The notes under the pieces: model-generated
Told to the model about the DNA's origin: nothing
Seen by the model: the letters and a program-made list of their open reading frames with translations, nothing else
Database searches by the model: none
Part shown: positions 63,214-64,000 of the stretch, piece by piece
Numbering within the stretch: the first letter of the stretch is position 1
Layout of the letters: every line of letters starts with the position of its first letter
Source: Marinobacter salexigens
GTDB lineage: Bacteria > Pseudomonadota > Gammaproteobacteria > Pseudomonadales > Oleiphilaceae
Direction: 5' to 3'
NCBI RefSeq assembly: GCF_002806945.1
Contig: NZ_NIHC01000001.1
Span: 744,001-808,000, forward strand
DNA length: 64,000 nt
Translations under genes and position numbers: made by a program

Positions 63214-64000
63214 TCAGCCCATATGCAGAAGCATGGATTGTGGTGACTCCAGATAGCTCTTCCACAGGTTGTTGAACCGGGCAATGGTGCCACCATCAAT
63301 AATGCGGTGGTCGCCCGCCCAGCTGATGGTCATGATGGAGCGTTCTACCACCTGCCCGTTAGCATCAAACCTTGGCAGCTTTTGAGTGCGCCCCAAGGCC
63401 ACAATGGCCACTTCCGGTGCATTGATGATGGGGGAGGCGTAGGTGCCCCCCAGAGCGCCAATGTTGGAAATGGTAATGGTGCCGCCTTTGAGATCCGCCT
63501 GGCTTACCCGGCCTTCTCTGGCAGCTTCCGTTAGGCGCGTTACCTCGTCGGCAATCTCCAGCAGTGTGAGTTGGTCGACGTTCTTCACATTGGGCACCAG
63601 CAGCCCGATTTTACTGTCCACGGCCATGCCCACGTTACAGCTTGGTTGGTAGTGAATTTCAGTAACATCCTCGTTGATCTGGCTGTTAAGTATTGGATAT
63701 TCACGAACGGCGAGGGCGATGGCCTTCATAACGAAAGGCATCAGAGTGAGGCGAGAGCCACGGGCTTCGGCTTCCGGCTTGAGCTGCTGGCGCAGGGCCA
63801 GCAAATCCGTCACATCAATGTCTTCGCTGAAGTTGAAATGCGGAATGGTGGAGGCCGAGGCCACCATGCGCTTGGCCATCACAGCCTGCATGCCCTTGAT
63901 GGGTTCTACGCGGACCTCCTGGCTTTGCGCTGCGGTTCGCTGAGGCCTGCTTTCTGAGGCAGGTGTGCTGCTTGAGCCGCCCTGTTCGAGATGGGTAAGC
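63214..64000 (-). CDS. 2-oxoacid dehydrogenase E2 acyltransferase, 5' end missing
   Basis: The C-terminal 261 residues are visible; the gene continues beyond the window. A Ser/Pro/Gln-rich linker leads to the catalytic domain from KGMQAVMAKRMVASAST onward, with the active-site motif GDHRIIDG (His and Asp). This domain transfers the acyl group from lipoyl to CoA. It is of the branched-chain/acetoin/pyruvate E2 type; which one cannot be decided without the E1 genes, which should lie just outside the window. Confidence 0.9.
   Translation of the reverse strand, partial: LTHLEQGGSSSTPASESRPQRTAAQSQEVRVEPIKGMQAVMAKRMVASASTIPHFNFSEDIDVTDLLALRQQLKPEAEARGSRLTLMPFVMKAIALAVREYPILNSQINEDVTEIHYQPSCNVGMAVDSKIGLLVPNVKNVDQLTLLEIADEVTRLTEAAREGRVSQADLKGGTITISNIGALGGTYASPIINAPEVAIVALGRTQKLPRFDANGQVVERSIMTISWAGDHRIIDGGTIARFNNLWKSYLESPQSMLLHMG

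Overview
The window looks like chromosome of a Marinobacter-like marine gammaproteobacterium. This rests on gene content and protein style: a class I PHA synthase set, CbpA/CbpM, LutABC, DUF6160, DUF6435 and DUF5666/DUF6502 proteins, and a GacA-type small RNA. It is a judgement from reading, not from a database search. No tRNA, rRNA, CRISPR array, insertion sequence or phage gene was seen. One gene runs off each end: a baeRF-family protein at the left and a 2-oxoacid dehydrogenase E2 at the right.

Layout. 0-11.4 kb is core-like: baeRF, zapE, a polyhydroxyalkanoate set on the minus strand (phaZ, phaB, phaC), a P450, small conserved proteins, a thioesterase, and the cbpA-cbpM chaperone pair. 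11.4-15.9 kb holds two DUF5666 lipoproteins interleaved with two DUF6502-type proteins. Three copies of one palindrome (TGGGA-N6-TCCCA) lie at the two promoters of this locus, which suggests a self-contained regulatory cassette. 16-25 kb has a chemoreceptor, nitronate monooxygenase, a DsbA-like protein, trhO, DUF481, a TudS-like DUF523-DUF1722 protein, a DUF6160 protein and a GntR regulator. 25-29.5 kb links glyoxalase I with a lutABC lactate-oxidation operon that also carries an EamA transporter.

At 30.0-30.3 kb, in what looks like an empty gap, the minus strand encodes a probable CsrB/Rsm-type sponge RNA. It has a chain of short hairpins with GGA loops, a TAGAAT -10 box, and an 18-bp GacA-box-like palindrome about 64 bp upstream of the predicted start. 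30.3-39 kb contains a DUF3096 microprotein, an SDR, a DUF72 protein, a Na/Pi cotransporter, and a group of small membrane proteins including LemA and TM2. 39-45.7 kb is an orphan type VI secretion module with overlapping genes: vgrG, a DUF4123 adaptor, a VasX-like effector and a DUF6708 protein. 45.8-47.5 kb is a three-gene operon of a TTHB210-like protein, a Tat-exported cupredoxin and an ECF sigma factor, with no anti-sigma gene in view.

48.4-60.9 kb is a catabolic island. A seven-gene minus-strand operon encodes a Rieske oxygenase, its reductase, an epimerase-like SDR, an unrecognised protein, a DUF1116 protein, an amidase and a PEP-mutase-type lyase. Beside it are a glyoxalase I, a universal stress protein, a complete TRAP transporter and a LysR regulator. 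The substrate cannot be named from sequence, but it is probably a carboxylate taken up by TRAP. 61.3-64 kb holds a Hanks-type Ser/Thr kinase placed 5 bp after a 2-oxoacid dehydrogenase E2 gene.
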